From Lates calcarifer (Eukaryota; Chordata; Actinopteri; Centropomidae), in NCBI RefSeq assembly GCF_001640805.2, contig NC_066835.1:5376227-5440226 (forward strand): a stretch of DNA of 64,000 nucleotides, in the 5' to 3' direction. The position numbers were made by a program, and so were the translations under genes. Positions 39,887 through 53,900 of the stretch are shown here, piece by piece. A model generated the notes under the pieces. It was not told the DNA's origin and made no database searches. It worked only from the letters and a program-made list of their open reading frames with translations. How positions within the stretch are numbered: the stretch's first letter is position 1; each line of letters starts with the position of its first letter.

Positions 39887-42800
39887 TCATCCTTTGTTGT
39901 GGTTCTGGCCATTGCAGCTCTTGGGTCGGCCGATGCAGAATTTGCGTGGATGGTCTTTAAAATCAAGGTAGTTCTGGACGAAGTATGGATGCTGCTCTAT
40001 AAAATGATGAAGTTCATCTGGGGAAAAAAAAGGGCAAAACATGGAAAAGTTATTACTGCAGTCAGTGAATGTATAGAGGTGACTGAAAATGGGTTTTTTT
40101 TAATTATGAAATTCAACGAGTGATGTAACATCAACATGTCATTAATTTTTTAGTTTAGTCATTAATATGATTACCATAATGATTGTACACTGTTACAGAG
40201 ATTAACAGCTTTCATTCATCTATATAGTGCATTTTACATTATGTGCAGATGGGCAATCTGCTGGATTTTTTTATGGTAAAAGGAGAAATCGCTTCAAAGA
40301 GAAATAATAATAGAGAAAGAAAAGTTATGACAGTTTGAAGAACAGACAGATGGTGGATGTAAAAGACCCCGGAAAATCAACAACAGACGGTTCTTATGCT
40401 CTTCAGTAGAGCCAAGGAGAAATCAGATGTGATAGTGACAGCACAGGGAAAGCAGGAGCACAGACAGATGCTGTCAATCATTTGCACACTGGTCTCATCT
40501 CTACCACAGTACTGCAGTGTTGTACTGATGTTTCATAATTCTATATTACAGGACCCTGGGTCTTACCATATGTGATCTTCTCTGTGTCAGGTCTGTCAAG
40601 AGATAAAAACAGACCTGAGAGCTCCACGTCTCTCACTCCTAGCATTATTTCCAAGATGGTGGCAAGGTCCTCCTCTAGGATGTCCCCGTTCTCCGCGCTC
40701 TCATACATCTGCAGGACAACATGTATTCTTAGAGCAATGATTTAAAACCTACAGAAAACCAGATTTCCTGTAACTGCAGACTACGCACCTTGAAGGCCAG
40801 TTTGAGGGTCTCCATCGACTTTGAAGGTCGATGAACAGTTGACAGGGCGATAACAAAGTGTCTGATGTCTATCCGTCCATCTCCATGCTGGGAACAAAAT
40901 GATCATGGTGATCAGAAGTAGCAAAGGAACAAATCTGATCACATAACTGCAAATTTGGAATCATCTGTAGGTTGAAATTATGTAAGCTCAATTGGACAAA
41001 GAACTTCTTGCCTTTCTAAAATATCACACAAAAGAATCAGAACCACTGAACTGAGATTCACTTTCAAGAATTTGCTTTGCTACTGATGATCTGACTTAAG
41101 ATCTGCTAAATTCTCTCCATTACTCCTGAGACATCTGTATTATGTGAGCTTGCTCATTTATAAATGCATCATCAAACACCAGTTTACTCTCAGTCATATT
41201 TAACAGACTACAGATTCTCCACAGGGGGGAGCTGATCGGTCACTGTCAGCCCAGTTCCACACAAAACCTTCAGTATGTCACCTCTAAGTCAGGAAAGTAA
41301 TAGGCATGGTTTAGACCTTTTGGTGCTTTGAATCAGGGACACTGTATCCTTGTACAACACCAAAACTCTTTTGAGAGAGGAAGAGAAGATCTAAAATAAA
41401 AATCTAAAAACGCTGCTTTGTCTAAGTGATCACGCAAAGATACTTGAAAACAGAAGGCACGGAGGCCAATACAACAACTCAGAATTTAACAAGTACATTT
41501 TCAATGAGAACATGTTAAGGTATCAGGAACCTCTCAAGGATGCAAGAGTATCAGATCTCACTGGAATTTCTAAAAACTGCAATTCCTCTACCAAAACTAT
41601 TTTCAGAGGTCAGTGATACCATCAGCCCAAATACTTGAACTATTATGAATTTCTGCTTCCTGCTGTATTCCTCTCATATTATAACCCTGCCACTGTGACC
41701 CTCTCCTGAAAGATAAAACAAAAAGAAAAGATTGAGAACTCTTACTGCCTCTGTGCTGCTTGAAAACTAGTCTTGGAGTCTAGAGTCTTTGAAATGAAAA
41801 CAAATAAAGCTTAGGGAAATTTAAAAAAAAAACCCTCCAATGTTTACCTGGTCAAAGAGGCTATGCACCTCTGTGAGTGTGTCTGTAACTGGCAAGTTGA
41901 GGAACTGTGCAAAGTCCTCTAAAGCCAGCCTGTCTCCCTGCAGCTTCATGGCTCTCTTGGCCTGTTCCTCGAGTATCTTGCCCCTGGTTCCTGCTCTCAG
42001 TCTGTTATGACAAAGTGGAAAAAAATGTAAAGAAATCACACAATGCAACAATGTATTAGTCACATGGTTGACCACATGTGGTATATATGCAAAAACTTCA
42101 CATGCCAAACCTCAACATTTAAAAGATCAAAGCACATAAATGTCTAAAAGAAAAGGCCTCAGTAATATATAAATGTTCTCATCTGTTCAGGAGCCCTCAC
42201 ACCAAACTAACACTGGCCATGGTCATAGAATCATATGACTACGACACTATAAAGATTCCCATACTCAGAATTTAACCACAGCTGTGTTATTCATGAATGT
42301 GCATTCTACATATCTAATCCTAACACTGATTATTTTAATGAGATAAATTCACTCATAATGGAGCTAATTAGCAAAGAGGGGAAATAAATATTCCTCTTGG
42401 GGGTATTTGTGTGCTCAAATGAGAAAAACACACGCTGTCTGGTGATTTTACAAATTAGCAGGTTTTTCATCAAAAAACCTGAAGGATTACCTCTTTATAT
42501 CACTCATATTCTTCTTCTATAATTAAGCAAATAATCGCATTACATCATTTTTTTTATTTACTTTATTTACTAAACCTGACTGCAGACGACTAATACCTGT
42601 GGCAATTTTCTTGAACAAATATTCTTGGCAGAACATTTGTGCTACGAAACACCACACCTTTCGTCATTGAATTTGAACCGATTGACTGATATTAAGTCTT
42701 GAAATAAGAACACCTCCCTGTGTGTGTTTCTTCCTTACCACCACTGGTTGTCAGTGTTTTCACACCTTCACTTCCCCAAAGTCTTGAATGACACACATCC

Positions 42801-45800
42801 CTTCACCCAGTCCAACCAGTCAAACCAGTCTCCCTCCACTCACCCTAAGCGGCACACCAGCTGGTTAAACTCCAGCAGGCTGCAGTAGTCGTAAATGCGC
42901 AGCGGGCCCTGTGAGAGGCTGATCTCACGGTCGTCAAAGGACAGGTCTGTGAGTGGCACTTCCAGCGCCCTGTCAGGAGAGGAGGGAGCGGTTTATGAGG
43001 ACATAAATTTATGTATGTCAGATGCTGTCAGACACACGAATGCACACTTACTTGGCCATGAGTTTTCTGACGTTATTGGCAAACAACGCAGGGTTTTCCT
43101 TCTCCTCATTTGATGGAGTGTAAATAGGCAAATACTATGAAGGAAGAATATCAACTTAATCATGTTGTCCTATTGTGAAACTATGTACTGATCTGTATAG
43201 TTAAATAATTAGTATAGAATAAAGTTCTACTGACTTCAGGCTTACTGAGCCACTCACCTCGATCTCCATAGGATTATGAGGTTGGCAAAGAGTGAGCCAC
43301 AGGATCTTGAACCTGGAAGATACATCAGTTGGTTTTGTCTATACATGACAAGAAAGCATCAGGAACAGAAAAATAATATGATGGATGAAGTCAAGACTGA
43401 ACTGATGGTACTGGAGATAATGGAGGTTCCCCTACAGCATCTTACCATACTCCTTTTTAACGGGAAACAGGTCACTAGTGTTGTAACTACATACTTAGCA
43501 GGAGGCAGTAGAAGCTGTGTGTGTGGTGTGTGTGTGTGTGTGTGCGCGCGTGAGTGTTGTGTATAGTGTGTTGAGGAAAAACAGAAACACTCACGCTCCG
43601 GGACCTTGCCATGTCCATGTAACAGTATCCTGTGGAGAGGAAGAAGGAAGAGGAAATAGCTCAAAACAAATACTTCATAATGTCAGTCTCATACAGGTCT
43701 TGTAACTATCTCAAGTTTTTCTCTGTTGTTTTTCTTCGCATGTACTGAAGGTGGCCAAAGATCCAGTCACTTTATACATAGTACCAATTAGTGATAAGAA
43801 AAGCTGATACTATCACAGCCTGGTCTCTGACGTCTCTGCAAACTCATTCAGGTGTAGTGTAATGAACCACACTAATGGCTGTCTGAAAGGTAGGAAATAT
43901 ATCTATTAACTTGTGGTAAACTTTAAATGGTTGGCAACGGATTTGAAATAAATGTCAGTGATTTTAAAAGAGCATAGATATGCAAATATGCCACTAAGAT
44001 CAGTGAAGCAGAGGATGATTTGCTGTCAGTTTTTTTGATTTGCCACTGTGGGTGCTTGATAAAGGAGAGCCAAACTGTCGTCTGATCAGTTTACGTGTCT
44101 TGTGCAATGAGGCAAAGCAATCAGAATGTTCCAAGTGACTACATGTGTGAACACATTTCATTTGCAGCAAACAGCACTTGTATGAATCTGAGACTGTTCA
44201 GATAACAGCACATTTACAACAGGCCCATGCCTGGGCACTTTCAACTGATGCTATCTGCCTCTCTTCATACTTCCTGGTGTTGCACAGTCCTATATTCAAA
44301 AAGTGAAGATAGCTTAACATGTTTTGATTTGCCTCAGAGACAATCAGTATTTTGTGTAATTTATTTATACATTCTGTGGCTGGTTGTTGTAGTTGCAGGT
44401 AGACACGTCAGGAAATAGATGGAATGGAATCATGTCCGGTGGTGAAGAAATAAAGAAAAAACTTTTTTCGCCTCACTTGTAGTGCCACGTTGTCACTAAA
44501 GTCATCACAGTGACTAAACTCAGCACAAGGGGAAACAGTGACAAAAAGCTTTCTAGGAAAACAAAGAAAAACTAGGTAACAGGAACTGTATAATGCATGA
44601 GAAAGCAAGGAGAGGTGCCGAGAAAGAGACATGACACCTGTGTGTGTGTGCATGCATGCATGTGTGTGTGTGTGAGTGTGAGAGAAAGAGAGACAGAGAA
44701 AGAGGGGAATGAAATATCATCCTACAAGAACATGAAGTCATTCAACACAACAGAAACACACACTAACGTGAGGGAAAGAAACCATTACATCACAGGTGTG
44801 TTTCAGTTTGCAAAGGTGTGTGTGCATAGTGTATGTTCAGGTGGTGTTTGGCTAAACTTGAACTACATCCACAGTTACCGGTGTCAAAAGGATGTAAGGA
44901 CAGTGGAACAGGAAGGGGAGGACAGGATGCAGGACATTTACCAGTTTGTTTGGGTAGCGAAGAACCACTGGTTGCACTGGGAGTCCTGGGATGAAAGCAC
45001 CTGGTAGAGACAAGAGAGGGGGGAGGTGGTAAGGGGACCATAGTAAAGAAAAGAAAATGTCAACTGTATCAACAAGAAAAAAGTAAATTTGAGAAATTAT
45101 CAGCATTTTTAACTAAGTACAAGATCATTTTTGCAACAGAAGTTTTAACAGTTTTAACTGAGTTGAATATCACAGAGACAAAACAGTGCATTTTGCTGAG
45201 TCGTGTCTACTAATTGAAATGAGCGACAAGCTCACAACCTCAGGATAACCTCCAGTCCCCGCAGAGAGCATCTCTATTCAAACTCTATAATGTCCTGCTG
45301 ATGACAGACAAGCCGACAGACACTACATACACTATTTATTACTGGACAAAGCCCTATTCACCACCTGTAAGTCCAATATTCACGCTTATTCTAGCTTTGT
45401 TTTGGTCTCAACCAACTCATGAGGAAAATATGTGGCTCTTTAGCTGCTAAGTGCTCCACCATGTTCACTAGCTAGTCACTAGCTTTGTCTGTCTGCCTTT
45501 TAGTGCTGAGCAGGGAGTGTACAATGGGTTTATTAAAGGTCATTCATTGAGAGCAGCTGCCTGTGGCTGCTGATGAGAGCGGTGAACAAAAAAAAACAAA
45601 GTTGCAGACTGTAAAACCAAAACAATGAACTGAAAGATGCTAAAATCTTTTGTAGAGCTAAGGGAGCTAAAGTCACACAAAGATGTGTTGTATATGATTG
45701 TAGTTTTTAGTTTTTAACAGAATGCCAGAAAGCTGCTGAAAAATATATCATGAAAAACACCTAGTCTTAATATGTGTAAATATGTATATGATTAACAGGT

Positions 45801-46423
45801 CTTTAAGGCAGGGTGAGGCTGCTTTAACTACTGCTTTAAGGTAGACATAAAAATCACACTCCAGCCTCGTGTTGAATCAGATTAAAATACAATGATGGAA
45901 AATAGAACATACATATTAAATCTGAGCAGCTGTAATCAATAAGGAACCGGAGACTAAAATGGTACTGGCCCCACATATTGGGCAAGCAGCACATGAGACG
46001 ATGAAAGGACATGAAGGAGCATTAGAGTGATCACCCTCTGAATAATAATGTGACTATAGTGAGAGGACAGACAGAGAGAGAGAGGTGAAGATGAAAGTGA
46101 CCGCTCTATTAAAAAGCCTTTTGAAATGAGAAAAAGACTGGAGGTATCTGTACAGCATGTCATGCACAGGTGTGCTTCACACACACACACACACAAATTA
46201 TGTTGTGCTGGGAGCCAGTGAAAAGACATAACGAGAGGAGACACATCCAGAGAGCACTGGCACCACACAACAGACAGATCAAGCTGGACAAACACACACA
46301 CGCACAACCAACAGTGTGACCAACAGGGCTTACTGGGAATGACAGAATTACAGACTGGAAGAAAGGGGATTAGACAGGGCAGGCAGGGAACAATGGCTGA
46401 CACCATACACACACACACACAAC

Positions 46424-46490
<67 letters not shown>

Positions 46491-47848
46491 GTGGGCAGAA
46501 AAACAAGCCCAAACTGATGCAGCAGTTAGGTGTCCTGTTGAGATGTCCTTCAGCAAGACACCTCTAAACCTGTTGGGCCAAGTATAAAATTAATTTGCCC
46601 AGAAATCTAAACCTGGAGTTGGCAGCTACTCAGCCTACTCCATGCATTAATAATCATTTACAAGTCCAGGCACACTAAATGAAATGAATGCTGAACAAAG
46701 TGATCACACACGGTCTCTCTATGAAGATACAGACACACCCCTGACTGGAAATTACCCAGAACCACAGCCACAACCAAATACTGCTCTGAGCTGTGGTTGG
46801 CACAGTGTAACTCTGGAGGATAAAACCTTCATTTGGACCTAAGGTAGCAGACAAATTTTGAATAGCCACTAGTCAAATGATGCTGGTTTCATGACTTTAG
46901 CATACATAAAAATAAGACTTTCTGCTTCAAAATTGTGGTACTGATGGGCTGCCTTACATTGAGTATGTGCTTTGTCATCTGTGAAGACATGTGACACAAT
47001 TTATTTGGAGTTACAGTATGTGTAGGCTGAACACGATTAACACCACGTCTACACAGGAGGTATATCATGAGCAGCAGCAACAGCTTCAGTGCTCCATCTA
47101 TGTCTATAGTGAGTGTAGGTCACCCCCATTTTCACAGCACTCAGAGCCCAATACACAATCACTGTAGTTATGAGCTGTTACGCAGCCTGTGTGGACAGGG
47201 GACATCTGGGTTGATTGAAAGACAAGCAAATCTGCACCATCAGATGCATGTGAGACAGATGACTGAAATATGTGTTTATGTGGATGTATGTATAAACGTA
47301 TGGGTGGATGGATGGATGTTTCTGTCTGAAACAAAGTGGTGGATTTGCATGTTCTCCCTGTGTGGGTTCTTTCCGGGTACTCCGGCTTCTTCCCACAGTT
47401 CAAAGACATGCACGTTAGGTTAACTGGTGACTTTAAATTGCCCCTAGGTGTGAATGTGAATATGAATGGTTGTTTGTCTACATGTGTTGGCCCTGGGCTG
47501 GACTGGCAATCTGTCCAGGGTGTACCCCACCTCTTGCCCAATGTCAGCTGGGATAAGCACAGAAAGGAAACCTCTGGAAAAATAAAAAAAATGGCACTAC
47601 AAAAGATAATGTGGCTGCCCTTAAAGCCCAACTAAAAGAATGCAGTTGGTTTCCTGTTCATAAGAGGGGTATAATTATAGAAATTCAAAGATATAGCCCA
47701 GCTATAATTGATATTTTAGTGATAACAATGTATAGGGCTGTTTGTAGTGATTTACCTACAAGGCAATATCATCCAAGTCTGCAGCTCTCCTTGGCTTTAC
47801 AAAGATTTCTAGCAAGTTTCAACTCAATCTTTGCCATCCATCCCACAA

Positions 47849-47910
<62 letters not shown>

Positions 47911-50900
47911 AACTGCTTTCAAGATCAGCCCTAAAGCAGTAAGGGGTTTGAGCACATACCAGCCTTGAATAAGATGAGACTTGATCTGTTGGTGCACGTC
48001 CCCTCTGGAAATATCATGATCTGGAACAAACATATACATGGTCAGGTGCTGTTTTAAATTGGCCTTGATCTGTGAAAACTGTGTGTGACTAATTGCATTT
48101 ATGCTATCACTTTTCAATCATTATTTGGTGTGAGCTGAATATAGTTCTTTATGTGCATATTCACATACAGTACCTGAGGCCACTCTCCTCCAGATTGTGC
48201 TCTCCGATTGATTTCCTCTACGGTTTTTCTTCTGGAGTCCTGGATCTGACCGAAACACAAACACTGGCCGGATGTAGCTGATCAGAGCTGGGAGGATGAT
48301 GATGATGATGGAGAGGTAGAATTTGGATGCATGCCAGAACAAGAGGAAAAACAAAGATGAGGAAAGTTGAGTTAACTTCATAACTTTTCAACTAGTAGAA
48401 AAGCTAATTAGCTACAATTACAGTCTGATAACATATGCACAGAATGTTGCATTGTGTGCTAGAAGTCTGCATTAAATGGGAAATATTCTATATATTATTA
48501 TGATACATAACTGCAAGGTTAATTCTAATTCTTTCAGTAAATCTATGGCTTGTAGTCAGTGGAAATGTGTGTAACTCACTGCCCCAGACGGGGATGCTCC
48601 TGCTCTCCAGTTTTGTGACTATGGAGCACATGGTCATGGTGACTGGGATGGCATCAAAGTAGGAGGAGTGAGGTGCCACAGTGAGGATGGGAACCTCAGA
48701 GGGCGCCGCCCGTTCCCCTTTCACCTTGATCCAGTGGAAACCTCCACAAAACCACATGACTCGCATGATCACTCGTAAACACAGGTCTACAAATCTGGAA
48801 CATGCAGACAGTTGAAGCAGAAAATCTTAGCAGAAATATATATCAGAGCTGACACTAATAAACAGCAGGTAATCTCTGGCTGACAGAGGGGTTTGTTTGT
48901 TTAGCTCTGTTTGTTATAATGGTATTTATGAGAAACACATTTCTGTGTAATCCCACAGATCTCAGCACCACATAGATATATGCGCACACATGCACACCTC
49001 CTCCACCATGACTGCGGCTCAATGGCAAACTCAGAACGTCCGAGGGAGGCTGTGAAGGCGAAGGGCCACGCCAGCAGCATGAAGAAGGACACCAGCAGCA
49101 GCCTCACGGGAAACACTGTGACTGACATCAGTCCTATCTGGAGAGAGAGAGAGAGGAGACAGAGAGGGGGGGGGGGGTGAGAGAGAGTGTATGTGAGAAA
49201 GATAAAAAGAAGATTTGAACAGTCATGTTGTTATGATTGCACTGCATTCCCACAACTTGTTATTTACAGAACAGTTAAACATTCCTGTGATTTTTTTTAG
49301 CAAGTGTTAAACAGTAATTACTTTGAGTCTTAAACATACTGTACATTCCTATATAGCAAACAGATGCCTGCACAACCTACAGGGTCAGGGGGAGGAGACG
49401 CACATTCCAACTGGAATGCTACAGGGAGGGAACAAACAATTGTCTATGAAGTCATCAGTCATGCTCTACTACATTAGATAAAAAATCTCATATTGATGAA
49501 ATATTATTAATAATGCCAGATAAAAATCTATGACTAATAAAAGCCACCTTTTAGATTATGTTATATAACATCTTCTAGATTATTAAAAAAAGGTTTTTGC
49601 ATTACTCAGTTGTTCTTATTTCTAATGTTCACTGGTTGCAATTATGATTAATTATTATTGTAATAACTGTATTGTTTTTGTCCCCTTTTTGTCACTAACA
49701 AATGATCATGACTTGTCAGGACCCCCTGTACACAAGATGATGCAATTGAAGGGAAGTACATTTGTTGAAAAATGCTGACCGTTTGGGATCCATAAACGGA
49801 CAAGGTCTTTTGCTTTTGCATAACACCAGTAAGAAGTGAGATTTTACTGTATGAACAGTAAGGGAGGAAATAAGATAAAGCAACTCAGCAAACAGTGGCC
49901 AAGTTCAACCTCCGGTCATGCAGTTTAAGTCTTGAAATAAAGTTTATTGAAACCAGGGTTCCACAGAAAAGAGAGGAAATCAGCTGACTGGTCCGTCATG
50001 CCTTTTCTCTTACTGTGTAATGAGAAAGATGTGGTGTGTACTAACAGGTTCAAAATGTCACGGCCTACAGTGTAAATTCAGACTGTGTGACATTTTAAGC
50101 TCTTTTCCCCCCTCCTCCTTGTCCGACCTACGTTCGATCTCTTCATCCCACGCTTTCATCGCCCTCCCTCATTCCCCTCTCATCACCTCCTCGCCTGCTT
50201 TACAGTAATCTCCAATCCCAGAGGAATACCTCCCCTCAACAACCCATCCGTCCAGCCATTCATCCATCAATCTCTCACCCCCTATGTCTATCTGCTCAGC
50301 TGCACCTTCATTTATCATACCACTCTCCCTTCAACTGTTTTTCTCCTACTTTGCATTGATGTGCTTTTTGTCATCACTCTGGGGAATAATATCTAACCTC
50401 CTCCCTTCCTGTCCCATCTTTCCTTTCTTCCTCCTGCATTTCTCTCTCTGGTGGAGCCCAGGTGCACACTGCAGGGCTGTATTAATAAATAAACAGTAAT
50501 GGGGGTGATTTATGATGCTCTAACGCCTCTCCTGCCCCTCCCCACCCCCATGCCTGATGCACAGTGCACTCATCATCAGAGCTTAACGAATCCATCTGGG
50601 AGGATCTGCTGACATTTTCTCAGGAGGTGGCATGAGAATGAGGTGGGGTGGGGTACAGGGGAGCAATTTCTAGTGTTTTATGAGCCCATCCATTGTGGAT
50701 GACTTGAAATTTGCTATAAAAAATACACTGGGCTCACTTGTACCACACATCCTCACTCCAACATAAAAGCTTTAAAGCTTATATTCTCTGAGTGCAATTA
50801 CTGTACTCCTAATATTTCTGTTATATATCCAAATACTGCAATGAGCCCTTTCTCAAAAGCCTCTTCTCCAGTGTTAAAGAGGCACTCCACCACTTTTACA

Positions 50901-53900
50901 CATAAAGATCAGTTTACGTGTCATGAGGAGCCCTATTCAGTCCGTTTAATATTGTCTTCTGGCTCTGAGGGAGTTTCCTCAGGTGTGAGAAAATCTGAGA
51001 AAACTCTAATGTGATAATGTCATCAGTAAAATCTTGAGTTGGTGTTGAGACTTTAACAAAAAGCCTGTGTTACCAACTTGGAGCATTGGGTTCAAAAGAT
51101 GTGGGTATTTACCAAGCAGGGACAGTTTAACAAAAGACATTATTGTGTTGCATTACTGGAATTGTAGAAGCCAGTGTTTTTGGAGCTTGACTAGAGACTG
51201 AAAGTCTGGACACCTCGGTCTCTGTGGCATCACTTTCAGCCATTCATTGTCTGTTTTATTCCACAAATTGTTTTTCCTTGTGAAAACCTTGCACCTGCTT
51301 TACCCACAATGCAATTTGACCACCAACCGTTGAGTCTGACATTTAGGTTTGTTGTGCTAGTAGGATTTAGTAGCTTTGAACAACCAGCCTAAAGCTTTCC
51401 AAACTTATGGTCTACAGCCTCCACTGATGCTGACAGAAGTTATTAAAGGTGGGGTTACTGGAAGAGAAAAGCTAAACTGCAAGAGTGCCCCTTCAACGTT
51501 CACACTGTCAGTTTAAAATTGTGAATGAATGTTTCAAACAAGCATGAATACGAATAATATGAATATGTATGAAAACTGGAGAGTATTTAATATTAAATAA
51601 GATGTTATGAATGTAACCACTTTAATAAATACAAATGGAATTCAGTTAAACGATTGTCTTTTGACTCAATCAGACCAAAGTAACTGCTAATCAAAACATC
51701 AACAACAACAACATTTCATGTGCTAATTTTTAAATTAGCCAAAAAAATATATTTGAAATATTACATAATTACACTTTGATCTGATTTATACTAGTAAGGA
51801 GTAATTACTTATCTAACTGTGACGTTATATTGTACCTAGGTGAAATCAGAAAAACAAAGACAAAAAGCAAATGTCCTAATGTCTACTCCTAATGGTTATG
51901 TGGACAAAAGCAGAGAATGTCTTTTGAGGGGTAGATTTAATGACTTGTTGGCCATTCTGTTGTGTGTTAAAAATTCAGAAGACCTGGGGAAACCACAATG
52001 ATCATTGTCTCCTGACATGCAAACACACACACCTTCTGTTTGTACATATGGTGCCAATAAAGCTGTCAGTGGCCATTAAGGCACAGAGTCTTTCAGCTCA
52101 TCCTGCAGCACTTCTGGTCTTTAAACACACACACACCGTATATGTCAGTCAGCTTAACTCTAATGCAAACACAGACACACATGTGCATAACATGAAAAGG
52201 CAAACATCTGACACATACCATCACCTATAAATGTAGACACACAATGGGGTGGGTGCCTCACCAAGCAGCAGGGACATATGGGGTAAAGCATCTCAAACAT
52301 TATTTGAAATACTTGACTCAATTAATTATCTGCTGTGTTTTTACTCAAATATGAAAGCCGCCAATTTCAGTGAATTTTAAATGTCAGCATTAACCTGGTA
52401 GGGTGGGTCTAATGATGCTATTTTTTGCATTGTGGGAATTGTAGGATGTTTTTGTAGCTTGACTAAAAGTCAGGATATCTCAGGCTCATTGACTGCATTA
52501 ACTTTGACAGTTCTTTTTTTCTAATCTCTCTCACACAACTGCCCCAATTTTATGGAGCCAGAGTGGCCCAAACCTCACCACAGGTGATGAGAAGTGTCAC
52601 TTGCATTTTGGGAAAAGCTAGAACTATTGTTGTGCTAACCATGTTCTGTAATGATCCTAGAGCTGAAACAAGATTGAGATTAATTAGCAAGCATTTGTAC
52701 AATCCATGAATTGTTTAAGTTATATTTCAAGAAGAATTATGGATTGAACTAGAGAGTATCCAGCATTTTATTAAATAATTTAAAAAATGTTAGTGCTGGT
52801 CTTAATTGATCAAAATGAATCATTTAGAAAAATTATTTTCAGACCTGCACTTGCACAGCATCACCTACTTTTCCATACTCATGCCACATAACACCCAACT
52901 CCCTTGTGCAATGTGGCCCAGCACCCTCTTAACTGCTCTATACCCTGTAGTGAGGCCTAATTGCTCCTGGCTAATTGTTTTCAATGAGCCAAGGGAAGTG
53001 TGCTCTGATTTCCATCTGGGGACTCAAGAAGCACTCAACCTATCCTTCTGTTTGTCATGTTGTTGGTGTACAGATTAAGGCTATGTGACAGGCGGCGAGT
53101 GAATTGGAACTGAATCCACCAGATCAAAGCCAAAGGTAGTAGAACCTGTTAAACATATAAACTGTACTAATCATCCCTGGCGATAAATATTTGTCTTTCC
53201 CCAGGAAGAAAAATGTGTGCTAGTTACATTTTTTTCAACCTTTTTTAAAAAGCCTGCAGCAGACACTACTCACTCACATTTCAACACTGAAACAGACAAA
53301 ATATATCATTTGATAAACTTATCGATATTTGAGGAAGGTTCTCAATCCAGTCTCGGGGACAGTGCAGCTCTATTGGATTTCACAGGAATTTTGTCTGTGA
53401 GCTGAAGAGTTGGTAGTCATGTCTGTATGCTGTTCGGTGTTCAGCAATGTGTGACTCAGCTGGATTTAGTGCTACTGTCTGTCTGTTTCACTTGCTGACC
53501 TAGTTGGTCTATAGTGCTGCTGATCATGTTTACTGGAAGTTAGAAAAAAAAAAAAACTTCCAGGAAGACCAATAGCCAGGAGCAGTAATGTGCTTATGCA
53601 TTGAGCAGCACTTATCTTTCTATAACAAACATACATATTCCAAAGCTGACACACACCCTTGAAAACATGCATGCCATGCAGTCATATAAATCTAAAGCCT
53701 GTGGCATCTAGGACATAATGCTTTTGTTCAGGCAGACCTCATGTTTGTTTACATGTGACTAGCTGCGTGTCTACAACTCCACACACATAGGTGAAGTGGA
53801 AAAACACACCTCACTGCCACACTAGAAGCAGGCAGTGGGAGGTGTGAACCAGACACAGACACACACATGGTCCAGCTTATGTTCACTGGGCTTCTGCACT

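Larger units (their letters stand above)
45001..47959 (-). other. lpcat1: lpcat1 intron between exons 5 and 6
   Basis: It separates the EGTCTNR exon from the GAFIPG exon. It holds a long CA repeat (47,851-47,909), a SINE body fragment (about 47,340-47,560), a GA repeat (46,427-46,488) and a teleost-type dispersed repeat (about 45,230-45,670). Several long open frames here are products of those repeats. Confidence 0.75.

Noticed and set aside
45954..46556. 200-residue open frame on the minus strand
   Set aside because: It is opened by the GA/TC and CA microsatellites (poly Leu-Ser and Cys-Val runs) inside a lpcat1 intron; there is no protein-like composition elsewhere.
47104..47631. 175-residue minus-strand frame and overlapping plus-strand frames
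   Set aside because: They cover the SINE body fragment; the same peptides appear in the copy at 2,867-3,064.
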